Positions 8,950-16,878 of a stretch of 64,000 nucleotides of DNA are shown in pieces (position 1 is the first letter of the stretch; each line of letters starts with the position of its first letter). Source of the stretch: Thermohalobaculum sp038534135 (GTDB lineage Bacteria; Pseudomonadota; Alphaproteobacteria; Rhodobacterales; Rhodobacteraceae). Made by a program: the position numbers and the translations under genes. The stretch covers positions 1 through 64,000 of the forward strand of contig JBCAXJ010000012.1 of assembly GCA_038534135.1 (NCBI GenBank), read 5' to 3'. The notes beneath the pieces were generated by a model. That model ran no database searches. It was not told the DNA's origin and was given only the letters and a program-made list of their open reading frames with translations.

Positions 8950-9041
8950 TGACGTCGCCAATGGTGATCGTTGGGACCGAATCAGCTATCTAACTGCGAA
9001 TCGGCGGGTCCGGGCGAGGGACTGTGATTCGAAATGCGTGC

Positions 9042-9070
9042 TTGCAACGGCCAGTATTGTCCCCATATCT
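9042..9070 (+). promoter_or_regulatory. Candidate sigma-70 promoter for rpoD
   Basis: TTGCAA at 9042-9047 and ATATCT at 9065-9070 are separated by 17 bp, a plausible -35/-10 pair 70 bases upstream of the rpoD ATG. Matches to the consensus are only moderate. Confidence 0.35.
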
Positions 9071-9137
9071 GCCCCCATCGCAGGGCTCGGCCGGGTCCGG
9101 CGCCTGACATGCTTGTCGGCGATTGAAAGGTTCTCAA

Positions 9138-11189
9138 ATGGCTCCCAAAGACGACCAGCAGACTCAGGAAACAGAAAACGCCGAAGCTTCGGGCGTCATG
9201 CTCGACATGAGCCAGGCCGATGTCAAAAAGATGGTCGCGCAGGCGAAGGCCAAGGGCTATATCACCTATGACGAACTGAACCGCGTCCTGCCGCAGGACC
9301 AGTATGCTTCCGAACAAATCGAAGACGTCATGTCGATGCTCTCGGAGATGGGCGTAAACGTCGTCGAGAATGACGGCGACAGCGAGGGCGAGGACGCCGA
9401 GAAGAAGGAAGAGTCGACCGAGGTCACCAAGACCGAAGAGAAGAAGACCGAAGTCGATCGCACGGACGACCCCGTCCGCATGTACCTGCGCGAGATGGGC
9501 ACGGTCGAACTGCTCAGCCGCGAGGGCGAGATCGCCATCGCCAAACGGATCGAGGCCGGCCGCGCCACGATGATCGGCGGCCTGTGCGAGAGCCCTCTGA
9601 CCTTCCAGGCCATTACGATCTGGCGCGACGAGTTGCTCGAAGAGAAGATCCTGCTGCGCGATGTCATCGATCTCGAGACGACGTTCGGGCAAGCCTCGGA
9701 GAACGACGAACTTACCCCGGTGACACCGGGTGAGCCGCTTGGTGAGGATCCCGCAGGCGCCACTGCCGCTCCGGCGGCGGCCGCTCCGACTGATGCGGCC
9801 CCGGCGCAAGCCGCCGAGGCAGCTGCGGCAGACCCAGATGCGGAAGAAGGCGACGCGGCCGAACCCGGATCGGAAGAAGCGATCACCGAGGAAGCTGACG
9901 CCGAGGAAGAGCAGGCCAACCTGTCGCTCGCCGCGATGGAGGCCGCTCTCAAGCCGCACGTGCTCGAAAACCTCGCTGACATTGCTGCCTGCTATGATGA
10001 ATTGCGCCAGATGCAGGACGCGCGCCTCGACGCCGCGCTCAACACCGACTCCAAGTTTACCTCGACGCAGGAGCGCGGCTATCAGAAGCTGCGCAACAAG
10101 CTCGTCGACATGGTCAACGCGCTTCACCTGCACAACAACCGCATCGAGACCCTGATCGACCAGCTCTATGGCATCAACCGGCGCCTGATGACACTGGAAG
10201 GCCAGCTCGTGAAGCTCGCCGACAAGCACAAGGTCGACCGCCGCCAGTTCATCGCCGAATATCGCGGCTCGGAACTGGACCCGGAATGGATCGAGCGTGT
10301 CGGCAAGCTCAAGGGCAAGGGCTGGACCAAGATGGTCGAGCGCGAGGGCGAGCGCATCTTCGCCGTCCGTAACGAGATTGGTGAGGTCGGCCAGTTGATC
10401 GGCGTCGACATCCCGGAGTTCCGCCGCATCGTCCACACCGTTCAGAAGGGCGAGAAGGAAGCGCGCATCGCCAAGACCGAAATGGTCGAGGCCAACCTGC
10501 GCCTCGTGATCTCGATCGCGAAGAAATACACCAACCGCGGGCTGCAGTTCCTGGATCTCATCCAGGAGGGCAATATCGGCCTGATGAAGGCGGTCGACAA
10601 GTTCGAGTACCGCCGCGGCTACAAGTTCTCGACCTATGCGACGTGGTGGATCCGCCAGGCGATCACCCGCTCGATTGCCGACCAGGCGCGCACCATCCGC
10701 ATCCCGGTCCACATGATCGAGACGATCAACAAGCTGGTCCGCACCGGCCGCCAGATGCTGCACGAGATCGGCCGTGAGCCGACGCCGGAAGAACTGGCCG
10801 CCAAGCTGCAGATGCCGCTGGAGAAGGTTCGCAAGGTGATGAAAATCGCCAAGGAACCGATCAGCCTTGAGACGCCAATCGGCGACGAGGAAGACAGCCA
10901 GCTCGGCGATTTCATCGAGGACAAGAACGCGATCCTGCCTCTGGACTCGGCGATCCAGTCGAACCTGAAGGACACCACGACCCGCGTTCTGGCCTCGCTG
11001 ACCGCCCGCGAGGAGCGCGTCCTGCGCATGCGCTTCGGTATCGGCATGAACACCGACCACACGCTGGAAGAGGTCGGCCAGCAGTTCTCCGTCACCCGCG
11101 AGCGTATCCGCCAGATCGAGGCCAAAGCCCTGCGCAAGCTGAAACACCCAAGCCGGTCGCGCAAGCTGCGGAGTTTCCTGGATAACTAA
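9138..11189 (+). CDS. rpoD: RNA polymerase primary sigma factor RpoD
   Basis: The housekeeping sigma factor, 683 residues. Region 1.1 is at the N-terminus (VKKMVAQAKAKGYITYDELN). Region 1.2 begins DDPVRMYLREMG near residue 111. The non-conserved region holds an unusual Ala/Pro/Glu/Asp-rich low-complexity run at about residues 195-262. Regions 2.1-2.4 (NLRLVISIAKKYTNRG to TYATWWIRQAI), 3 and 4 (REERVLRMRFG, and the helix-turn-helix VTRERIRQIEAKALRKL) are intact, ending RKLRSFLDN. ATG 9138 has GAAAGG 7 bases upstream. It follows dnaG by 188 bases with its own candidate promoter. The last codons and the terminator are partly repeated 78 bp downstream. Confidence 0.98.
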   Translation: MAPKDDQQTQETENAEASGVMLDMSQADVKKMVAQAKAKGYITYDELNRVLPQDQYASEQIEDVMSMLSEMGVNVVENDGDSEGEDAEKKEESTEVTKTEEKKTEVDRTDDPVRMYLREMGTVELLSREGEIAIAKRIEAGRATMIGGLCESPLTFQAITIWRDELLEEKILLRDVIDLETTFGQASENDELTPVTPGEPLGEDPAGATAAPAAAAPTDAAPAQAAEAAAADPDAEEGDAAEPGSEEAITEEADAEEEQANLSLAAMEAALKPHVLENLADIAACYDELRQMQDARLDAALNTDSKFTSTQERGYQKLRNKLVDMVNALHLHNNRIETLIDQLYGINRRLMTLEGQLVKLADKHKVDRRQFIAEYRGSELDPEWIERVGKLKGKGWTKMVEREGERIFAVRNEIGEVGQLIGVDIPEFRRIVHTVQKGEKEARIAKTEMVEANLRLVISIAKKYTNRGLQFLDLIQEGNIGLMKAVDKFEYRRGYKFSTYATWWIRQAITRSIADQARTIRIPVHMIETINKLVRTGRQMLHEIGREPTPEELAAKLQMPLEKVRKVMKIAKEPISLETPIGDEEDSQLGDFIEDKNAILPLDSAIQSNLKDTTTRVLASLTAREERVLRMRFGIGMNTDHTLEEVGQQFSVTRERIRQIEAKALRKLKHPSRSRKLRSFLDN

Positions 11190-11287
11190 GCTTTAGGGTG
11201 CGCAGTGCGTACCCTACCGAAGCACACGCGGCGTTTCCGCAAGCTGCGAAGTTCTCTCAACACCTGGTTCGTAGGGTGCGCACTGCG
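11160..11287 (+). repeat. Diverged 78-bp-offset duplication of the rpoD 3' end and terminator
   Basis: Segments 11160-11209 and 11238-11287 align without a gap at a constant 78-base offset. They share CGCAAGCTGCG and TAGGGTGCGCA exactly and about 36 of 50 positions overall. The second copy still reads RKLRSSLN in the frame equivalent to rpoD's RKLRSFLDN. It is an old partial duplication of the gene end plus hairpin. Confidence 0.6.
11194..11216. terminator. Hairpin terminating rpoD
   Basis: Near-perfect palindrome TAGGGTGCGCA / TGCGTACCCTA five bases after the rpoD stop. Without a T-run it may act in both directions or as a protected 3' end. Confidence 0.55.
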
Positions 11288-11291
11288 CACC
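11275..11291. terminator. Second copy of the hairpin, facing the methyltransferase gene end
   Basis: Perfect 7-bp stem GGTGCGC / GCGCACC with a 3-nt loop, 7 bases beyond the stop of the leftward methyltransferase gene. It is positioned to end that convergent transcript. Confidence 0.5.
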
Positions 11292-11298
11292 TTGGTCC

Positions 11299-12162
11299 CT
11301 ATGCCGGTCGGATCGCTCGGGCCATTCTCAGGACATTTCCCGCGGTCAGACCGTCCGTGCGACGATCGAAGTAGAGTCGCCGGACTTTTGGTGGATCGAA
11401 GTGTTCGACCTCGATAAATCCGGCATCGGTCAGCACTGCTTCGATCTGCTCCCACGTATAGAAGCTGACGAAAGGCTCACCCTGCTCCGCGCTTTTCTCG
11501 GCGATCGTTCGGACCGCTTCGGCGCTGGCGTCGGGCAGCGTGTTGACGGGCGGAATGAAGTTCAGGATCAGCTCACAATGACCGCTCACGAACGTTGTGG
11601 TTCGCGCCGCGAGATCGCGAAAGGCAGTCGTGGTGATGTATTGGGAGACGCCGAGAAGGGAGAAGACTGTCGGAGTCTCCGCATCAAGGCCCGCGCCGCC
11701 GAGCTTTTCCTCGAAGGCCTCGGTCTCAAAATCGACGTCAATGAGCTTCGTGTTGCCAGGGATGGCGACCCCGACCTCGGCCAGCTTCTGGCGTTTCCAA
11801 TTCTGCGTCGATGCGTAATCGACTTCGTAAACGGCGACATGCTCCAGCTCGGCCGACCTGCGATAGGCAAATGTGTCGAGCCCTGCTCCGAAGATCACAT
11901 ACTGTAGTGGCCCACGCACCGCATTCTCCGCGACGGCATCCTCGACGATACGGCTGCGCGCCGTCATCGTTGCGCGCGTGCTCGGTGAGAGAAACTGTCC
12001 GAGCTGATCCGCGGTTCCGGCAACAAGCTCCTGCGGCGTGAAACCCGACACCGCATCTGCAAGCCCGTCTTCGAGAACGTATGGCGCCTGATCCAGCCGC
12101 AGATGCGCACCGCGAGCGGCGGCGCACAGACGGGCGGTCATGCTTGGTTCACCGGCTTTCAT
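11299..12162 (-). CDS. SAM-dependent methyltransferase, leucine carboxyl methyltransferase-like (PPM1/TIGR00027 type)
   Basis: A 287-residue Rossmann-fold methyltransferase. SRIVEDAV near residue 70 leads into the SAM-binding strand YVIFGAGLDTFAYR (about 88-101). The acidic strand-2 end is VYEVDYASTQNWKR near residue 112. VFSLLGVSQYI marks strand 4, and WEQIEAVLTDAGF the later part. This combination is typical of the bacterial PPM1/TIGR00027 family, which is related to O-methyltransferases acting on carboxyl groups; the actual substrate is unknown. It is convergent with rpoD and monocistronic. ATG 12162 is used; an internal ATG seven codons on is possible. Confidence 0.85.
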   Translation of the reverse strand: MKAGEPSMTARLCAAARGAHLRLDQAPYVLEDGLADAVSGFTPQELVAGTADQLGQFLSPSTRATMTARSRIVEDAVAENAVRGPLQYVIFGAGLDTFAYRRSAELEHVAVYEVDYASTQNWKRQKLAEVGVAIPGNTKLIDVDFETEAFEEKLGGAGLDAETPTVFSLLGVSQYITTTAFRDLAARTTTFVSGHCELILNFIPPVNTLPDASAEAVRTIAEKSAEQGEPFVSFYTWEQIEAVLTDAGFIEVEHFDPPKVRRLYFDRRTDGLTAGNVLRMARAIRPA

Positions 12163-12619
12163 GCGGGACCCACTTTCTCCGCAAACGGGCTTTGCCGCAT
12201 GGTAGAAGCAACCGATGATGCCATCAAGCCGCGCGTCGCAAGGCGTGCAGGTCCTCGCGTATGCAACTTCACTTCAGTTCAAGCAGGCTTAACTGAAAGA
12301 CATCCACCTGAGAGGTGGATGTTTAGGTGGATAAACTTTGTGCAGGTTAATGTTCACGTGCTTATTGGACCGTCCAGCGGTCCGATAGCCGCCACAGCCA
12401 TGCCGCGCCGTTCCGCCTGGAAATCAGGGCTTCAACGCCGATGCCACTGTTTCGCTGGATCGACCTTATGACGCTGCCGCGCGATGGTTTGCGATTGACA
12501 TGAATTTTTTCGCAACGTTTCGGGATCAAATCATAAGTGCCCGAAAGTGTTGCAGTTTCTTTTTTGAGCGTGCGGAAGATCGGGATCTCGGCCGCACATG
12601 GCGCTTTCCCCGGTCGGCT
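12163..12619. other. Non-coding stretch upstream of the methyltransferase gene
   Basis: No convincing gene is seen in these 457 bases. The part next to the methyltransferase start holds the hairpin pair at 12273-12322; the remainder shows mixed composition with no conserved protein, RNA gene or mobile-element end that I can recognise. Confidence 0.5.
12273..12322. promoter_or_regulatory. Pair of adjacent hairpins
   Basis: First hairpin: TTCAGTT (12273-12279) with AACTGAA (12291-12297), extended by AAG/CTT around a CAGG loop. Second: ACATCCACCT / AGGTGGATGT (12300-12322), a perfect 10-bp stem with a GAG loop followed by TTTA. They sit about 110-160 bases upstream of the leftward methyltransferase start, so they may be operator sites, a leader structure or terminators for an unseen short transcript. 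Confidence 0.4.
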
Positions 12620-12850
12620 TTACCGATCGCGAAACGACCCGGCACTCCGCAGATCCACGCGGCGTGCTGCGCGCCGTCCGAGCGGAGTCTGCTCCAGGCG
12701 GCCGCACGAAACCTCGGCCAGTCCCAGCTTGATCAGCTTGGCCGCGTGGCTGGTCGGCACGCGGTCTCGGATGGGACCGGTGCCGATATACGCCAGCGAC
12801 TCAACCTCAGACTGTCTCAACTTGCCAACTGCATCCGAAACTTTGCACAT
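12620..12850 (-). CDS. Small winged-helix-like protein (76 aa)
   Basis: A short leftward gene starting at ATG 12850, with GAGGG about 10 bases upstream. The core reads LRQSEVESLAYIGTG, VPTSHAAKLIKLGLAEV and GRLEQTPLGRRAA, the pattern of a compact winged helix in which the last part forms the wing (compare the L..LTP.GR motif of small archaeal and bacterial wHTH proteins). The start codon lies exactly at the centre of the palindrome TTTGCA-CAT-TGCAAA on the + strand, which suggests autoregulation. No named family is recognised. The frame extends ten codons further upstream without a better ribosome site. Confidence 0.5.
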   Translation of the reverse strand: MCKVSDAVGKLRQSEVESLAYIGTGPIRDRVPTSHAAKLIKLGLAEVSCGRLEQTPLGRRAARRVDLRSAGSFRDR

Positions 12851-12856
12851 TGCAAA
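12842..12856. promoter_or_regulatory. TTTGCA-N3-TGCAAA palindrome over a start codon
   Basis: Perfect 6-bp inverted repeat whose 3-base spacer is the start codon of the small winged-helix gene. The core TTGCA-N3-TGCAA is the same as the two sites at 1088-1119. Confidence 0.45.
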
Positions 12857-13001
12857 AGGACCCTCGCTAAACATCCACACCCCAAATCATACGCAGACCC
12901 CATGCATGGTCTGTGCCATTTGATACAGTTTTGAGAGAATTTGCCGATTTGTGCGGTTATTCGGGCCGTGGCGACCTGATCAGCGGATTGGAACGGGTTG
13001 C

Positions 13002-14891
13002 TCAGGCAGCCCGGCGCGCCGCCCTGCGATCCGCCCGGCCCTGCGCTCTTGGATCGTTGTCGAACAATGCCGCGAGTTGTTCCGTTATGGCACCAGCAAG
13101 TTGCTCGGCATCGGTGATCGTGACAGCCCGCGAGTAATAGCGTGTCACGTCATGGCCGATGCCGATGGCCACCAGTTCCACGGCGCGACGTTTCTCGATC
13201 ATCTGGATCACATCGCGCAGGTGGCGTTCCAGATAGTTCGACGGGTTGACGCTGAGGGTTGAATCATCGACCGGCGCGCCGTCGGAGATGACGACCAGGA
13301 TCTTACGCGCCTCGTGCCGGGACGCGACCCGGCGATAGGCCCATTCCAGCGCCTCGCCGTCGATGTTCTCTTTCAACAGGCCCTCGCGCATCATCAGGCC
13401 CAGATTGTTCCGGGCCCGGCGCATCGGCGCGTCGGCCTCCTTGTAGACAATGTGGCGCAGATCGTTCAGACGCCCCGGGTTCTGCGGACGCCCATTGCTC
13501 AGCCAGTCCTCGCGGCTCTCGCCGCCCTTCCAGGCCTTGGTGGTGAAGCCGAGGATCTCGACCTTGACCTGGCAGCGTTCCAGCGTGCGCGCGAGCACGT
13601 CGGCCGAGATTGCCGCGATCGAGATCGGCCGCCCGCGCATAGAGCCGGAATTGTCGATCAACAGGCTGACGACCGTGTCGCGGAACTCGGTGTCCTTCTC
13701 CATCTTGAAGCTGAGCGGCGTCGTCGGGTTGACCACCACGCGGGCGAGGCGGCCGCAGTCGAGCATCCCCTCTTCGAGATCGAACTCCCAGGTCCGGTTC
13801 TGCTGGGCCTGCAAGCGGCGCTGCAACTTGTTCGCCAGCCTTGAGACCGCGCCCTTCAGCGGTTCGAGTTGCTTGTCGAGATAGTCGCGCAGGCGTTCCA
13901 GTTCCTCGGGCTCGGACAATTCCTCGGCCAGGACCTGTTCGTCGAATTTCTGGGTGTAGACCTTGTAGTTCGGATCGGCGTCCGAGATTGGTCCCTGTTC
14001 GGGCCGGTCGGGCGGAGGCATGGAGTCGTCGGCCTCCATCGCCTCCATCTCGTCCATGTCGACATCCGAGTCGTCCATGGAGACTTCCATCTGCTGGCTG
14101 TCGTCCTGCTCGCCGCGCATGTCGTCGGGCAGGTATTCATCCTGCTCGCCCTCATCGTCGCCGCCGTCTTCGCCGTCGGTCTGCTGGTCGTCCTCGTCCT
14201 GATCGGGATCGCCGTCCATGTCCTCGGGCTCGTCCTGATCCGGATCGTCGCCGAGCTGGTCGCCATAGCCGAGGTCGTCGATGATCTGCCAGGCGGTCTT
14301 CGCAAAGGCGGCCTGATCGTCGAGGGTGTCGCCGACCTGTGCCAGGCCTTCCTCACCCAGATGGGAATCGAAGAAGCCCTGCCAGATGTCCAGCAGATGC
14401 TCGCAACCCTCTGGCAGTTCGCGCCCGGTCGCGGCCTTGCGCAGCAGCAGCTGTGCCGCCTCGTGCAGGGGCGCGTCCGTGGTCGAGGTCATCCCGGCCC
14501 AGTTCTGCTTTTCGGCATTGTTGGCAAGGCGCGCGTCCAAGTTGTCGGCGACGCCAGGCATCGCGCGGGCCCCGACGGCCTCGCACCGTGCTGTCTCGAG
14601 TGCATCGAAGATCTGCCGGGCGACCTCGCCCCGCGGCATGTACTTCGCGTTGGTCTCAGGATTGTGAAAGCGTTCGCGCAGCGCATACGCGTCGGCCGTC
14701 CCGCGCGCCAGCAGAACCTCGGACTTGGTCATCCGGCGCGAGACCTGCGGCAACCGGAAACCCGTCGCGGTCTTGCCGGACGGGTCGGCGGAATAGGTGA
14801 TCTCGAGCTCAGCCTCGTTCGACAGGGCGCGCGTCGCCTCGGCGAGCGCCTTCTTGAACGGTTCGGCTGGGTTGTCGGTCTTCTGCGCCAT
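13002..14891 (-). CDS. cobT: Aerobic cobaltochelatase subunit CobT
   Basis: Part of the ATP-dependent CobNST chelatase that inserts cobalt into hydrogenobyrinate a,c-diamide in aerobic B12 synthesis. The protein has 629 residues from ATG 14891 (MAQKTDNPAEPFKKALAEAT). The N-terminal half is helical. A very acidic Asp/Glu/Gln-rich stretch follows at about residues 200-300, typical of the family. The C-terminal von Willebrand A domain carries the MIDAS motif LLIDNSGSMRGRPIS near residue 415 and a later VISDGAPVDDS. cobS is about 2 kb upstream on the same strand, separated by three other frames, whereas the two are usually close neighbours. cobN is not in the window. Confidence 0.95.
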   Translation of the reverse strand: MAQKTDNPAEPFKKALAEATRALSNEAELEITYSADPSGKTATGFRLPQVSRRMTKSEVLLARGTADAYALRERFHNPETNAKYMPRGEVARQIFDALETARCEAVGARAMPGVADNLDARLANNAEKQNWAGMTSTTDAPLHEAAQLLLRKAATGRELPEGCEHLLDIWQGFFDSHLGEEGLAQVGDTLDDQAAFAKTAWQIIDDLGYGDQLGDDPDQDEPEDMDGDPDQDEDDQQTDGEDGGDDEGEQDEYLPDDMRGEQDDSQQMEVSMDDSDVDMDEMEAMEADDSMPPPDRPEQGPISDADPNYKVYTQKFDEQVLAEELSEPEELERLRDYLDKQLEPLKGAVSRLANKLQRRLQAQQNRTWEFDLEEGMLDCGRLARVVVNPTTPLSFKMEKDTEFRDTVVSLLIDNSGSMRGRPISIAAISADVLARTLERCQVKVEILGFTTKAWKGGESREDWLSNGRPQNPGRLNDLRHIVYKEADAPMRRARNNLGLMMREGLLKENIDGEALEWAYRRVASRHEARKILVVISDGAPVDDSTLSVNPSNYLERHLRDVIQMIEKRRAVELVAIGIGHDVTRYYSRAVTITDAEQLAGAITEQLAALFDNDPRAQGRADRRAARRAA

Positions 14892-15405
14892 GCGGACGGG
14901 TCCCGGTGAACTTGAGATACTGTCTGCAAATTGCACCGTCGCGGGCGCGGATCAACCGTGAACTTGCATCGGACCGGTTTGATCGCCGTTCTGCGAGAGA
15001 CGTGTAGGCAGCGGCGTAGCGATCGATCCCGGCGTTCGCGGCCACGGTGAAGTCTCGGCCCCGGCGCTTTGGCCAAAGGTGGTTTGTAAGGACTGTCCGT
15101 TCCGCTCGTGCTCTGACACAAGCGCGGTCGGAGGGATCCTTGCAGGTATAGCGAACCTCGGCCTCTGCCAGACCGATGCAGCGTATGGCTCCGTCGAGCC
15201 GGGCCGGCAAGCGGGCCATGACCCAGTCCGTTGCGTCGCGTGGGGGATGAACCAGCAGCGGTGCGATGACATCGGTTCTTTCTGGACCGCCGTGGACGAA
15301 AGAGACACCCGGCTCGTTAGCCGGTATCAGAATCCGCATCGACAGCACCAGCAATGCGCCGACAGTCAACGAGTCAAAGATCGTCCATGTCCGTGATGCA
15401 AACAC
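14809..15405 (-). CDS. Hypothetical protein with N-terminal membrane anchor, possibly a decayed nuclease-like gene
   Basis: A leftward frame between cobT and the racemase gene. GTG 15405 preceded by a GGGGGCGGG run is one possible start and gives an N-terminal hydrophobic segment (about residues 9-30). The part around residues 100-150 (IRCIGLAEAEVRYTC, then RACVRARAERTVL, then DRYAAAYTSLAE) resembles the order of motifs in staphylococcal-nuclease-like proteins (IRLxGIDAPE..TC, ACGxxAxxxL, DRYGRxLA), but the catalytic Asp/Glu/Arg are mostly not preserved. The last 28 codons overlap the start of cobT out of frame, suggesting loss of the original stop. It could be a pseudogene or a non-coding frame. 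Confidence 0.3.
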   Translation of the reverse strand: MFASRTWTIFDSLTVGALLVLSMRILIPANEPGVSFVHGGPERTDVIAPLLVHPPRDATDWVMARLPARLDGAIRCIGLAEAEVRYTCKDPSDRACVRARAERTVLTNHLWPKRRGRDFTVAANAGIDRYAAAYTSLAERRSNRSDASSRLIRARDGAICRQYLKFTGTRPHGAEDRQPSRTVQEGARRGDARPVERG

Positions 15406-15549
15406 GCCCGCCCCCACAGATTGCCGGATCTCAGCACTCCGGCGCCACAGGGACAGCTTTTCAGAATATGGCTTCGATCCGATTAACCGTCGGAGACGTT
15501 GATCGAAGGCTTGGTCCCGGATGTGATCCCAAGCATTGGACGTTTGAGC

Positions 15550-15610
15550 TGGCGGTCCCGGGTCTGCGGAGCAGCATTTCATGCTGCACCGCGCACGGGA
15601 CAGCGCGGTG
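15550..15610. repeat. 61-bp palindromic repeat, copy 1
   Basis: Matches the copy at 19789-19849 in 55 of 61 positions. Each copy is an imperfect palindrome: GGTCCCGGG.CTGCGG.GCAGC pairs with TGCACCGCGCACGGGAC, giving a long hairpin. It lies between the racemase gene and the hypothetical frame. It behaves like a REP-type extragenic palindrome. Confidence 0.7.
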
Positions 15611-15663
15611 TGTAGAGGCGAATTCTGCGCCAGTCAGCCGCTTGCTGTTCGACGGATGCGCCG

Positions 15664-16368
15664 TCAGTCGGACGCCTCGGCCAGTGAAAGCTGTCCCGTT
15701 GCCAGCCGCGCCAAAACGTCGACATGGATGTCGAGCGCATCAATGACACGGTAGGGCGTTGGCCGCCCGTCGAAAGCGAGATTGAGGTCGGTGCCGCCGA
15801 GGACGACCGCATCAGCGCCAGCGTCAGTCAGGCGCTGGGCTGCGCCGAAGAAGAAGGCGCGCTGATCTTCGCTGCAGTGCCCGGCGATCGCCATGTCCGT
15901 ATAGGTCTGGCCGATCTCGTCGATCTCGTCGTCCAATGTGACCGCTCGGGTCTTCTTCAGGTGACCATAGAAGGCGGTGCGCTGGACCACGCGGGTGCCG
16001 AGGATACCGACGGATGCGAGGCCTTCCGAGGCGAAATAATCGTCCAGCGGCGCCACCGCCGAGACGAGCGGCAACGCGGACAACGGCTTGGTCTCCTCAA
16101 AGCAGAAATGGCCGCCCAGCGAGGTGATCGCAGCGCAATCCGCGCCAGCCGCTTTCAGCCGGTCGATCAGCGGCGCATAGATCTCGGCCTGTTCCTGCCG
16201 CAGATCGTTGGTGTTCGTCCGAACAAGGTCATCGACCTGAGCGTGGACGATGGTGCATTCGAGTTGCGCGCCCATCTTGGTTACGGCTGCGGTGAGGCGC
16301 TGGTAGTAGACGAGCGTGGCCGCAACGCCGATGCCGCCGATCAGGCCGATGTGGAGGGGTTTGGTCAT
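15664..16368 (-). CDS. Aspartate/glutamate racemase family protein lacking both catalytic cysteines
   Basis: A 234-residue member of the Asp/Glu racemase superfamily (YgeA-like). It opens HIGLIGGIGVAATLVYY, has the central GADCAAITSLGGHF and the C-terminal AVVLGGTDLNLAFDG. In active racemases the first motif is C-T-N-T-x-H and the second LGCTE; here the positions are Thr and Gly, so neither cysteine remains. EcL-DER-type enzymes keep one Cys with a Thr at the other site, so this protein goes one step further and may be a racemase-fold protein with another role or a lyase-like activity. It lies downstream of the lipoprotein gene, leftward, with a weak ribosome site. Confidence 0.8.
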   Translation of the reverse strand: MTKPLHIGLIGGIGVAATLVYYQRLTAAVTKMGAQLECTIVHAQVDDLVRTNTNDLRQEQAEIYAPLIDRLKAAGADCAAITSLGGHFCFEETKPLSALPLVSAVAPLDDYFASEGLASVGILGTRVVQRTAFYGHLKKTRAVTLDDEIDEIGQTYTDMAIAGHCSEDQRAFFFGAAQRLTDAGADAVVLGGTDLNLAFDGRPTPYRVIDALDIHVDVLARLATGQLSLAEASD

Positions 16369-16428
16369 GGTACGATCGTAGCAGATTAATGTGTTGGTAC
16401 CGATCCCCGATGCTGCCCTCGGCTTTTC

Positions 16429-16875
16429 TCACCCGCTCGATGGAAATTCCTTTTCCGGAAATATCCCGGCGGAAGCCATGTGCGAGCACCACGTCAGATC
16501 CTGATTAAGTGAACCCCGCGTGGGTCTGTCATACTCAGCCTTTGGAAGCAGTACCCTGTACTCTTCGGTCGCCGTCTCAATCATCGAGGACACATCACCC
16601 AAGCGCGCTAGCGTTTCCGGCGTTTCCTCACTTGCGCTGTTGTCGGCGGCTTTTCTGAAGGCCTTTGCGATTTTCAGTTGCTTGTTCGAGCGGTAGTTAC
16701 TCGCGCCTGTGCGAAAATACTCAGCCCGGGCAGCATAGAAGCCCGAGCACCACGAGTAGGTTTCGACAGCTGGGTTACCGCCTGTAACCATGCCCCGCAC
16801 CTTGGACGGCGGGAGTGGTTCGGAGGTGCAGGCGACGATAGAAAGACTAAGCAAAAGCAACACAAAACGTAACAT
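16429..16875 (-). CDS. Hypothetical lipoprotein
   Basis: 148 residues beginning with a lipoprotein signal peptide, MLRFVLLLLSLSIVAC, with the lipobox Cys at 16. The mature part has two Cys (in WCSGF and WCSHM) that may form a disulfide in the periplasm, and Asn/Ser/Glu-rich helical stretches. Base composition is less GC-rich than neighbours, hinting at recent arrival or relaxed constraint. The ATG is 3 bases after the cobS stop, so it is probably translated from the same message. No family recognised. Confidence 0.75.
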   Translation of the reverse strand: MLRFVLLLLSLSIVACTSEPLPPSKVRGMVTGGNPAVETYSWCSGFYAARAEYFRTGASNYRSNKQLKIAKAFRKAADNSASEETPETLARLGDVSSMIETATEEYRVLLPKAEYDRPTRGSLNQDLTWCSHMASAGIFPEKEFPSSG

Positions 16876-16878
16876 CTA

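Noticed and set aside
8982..11147. Long leftward frame (721 codons) antisense to rpoD
   Set aside because: Its composition is a mirror of rpoD codons (Leu/Asp/Arg-rich) with no family motif; a typical high-GC antisense shadow.
11160..11300. Integration (att) duplication at the end of rpoD
   Set aside because: No integrase or mobile cargo lies between the copies, which are only 78 bases apart and diverged.
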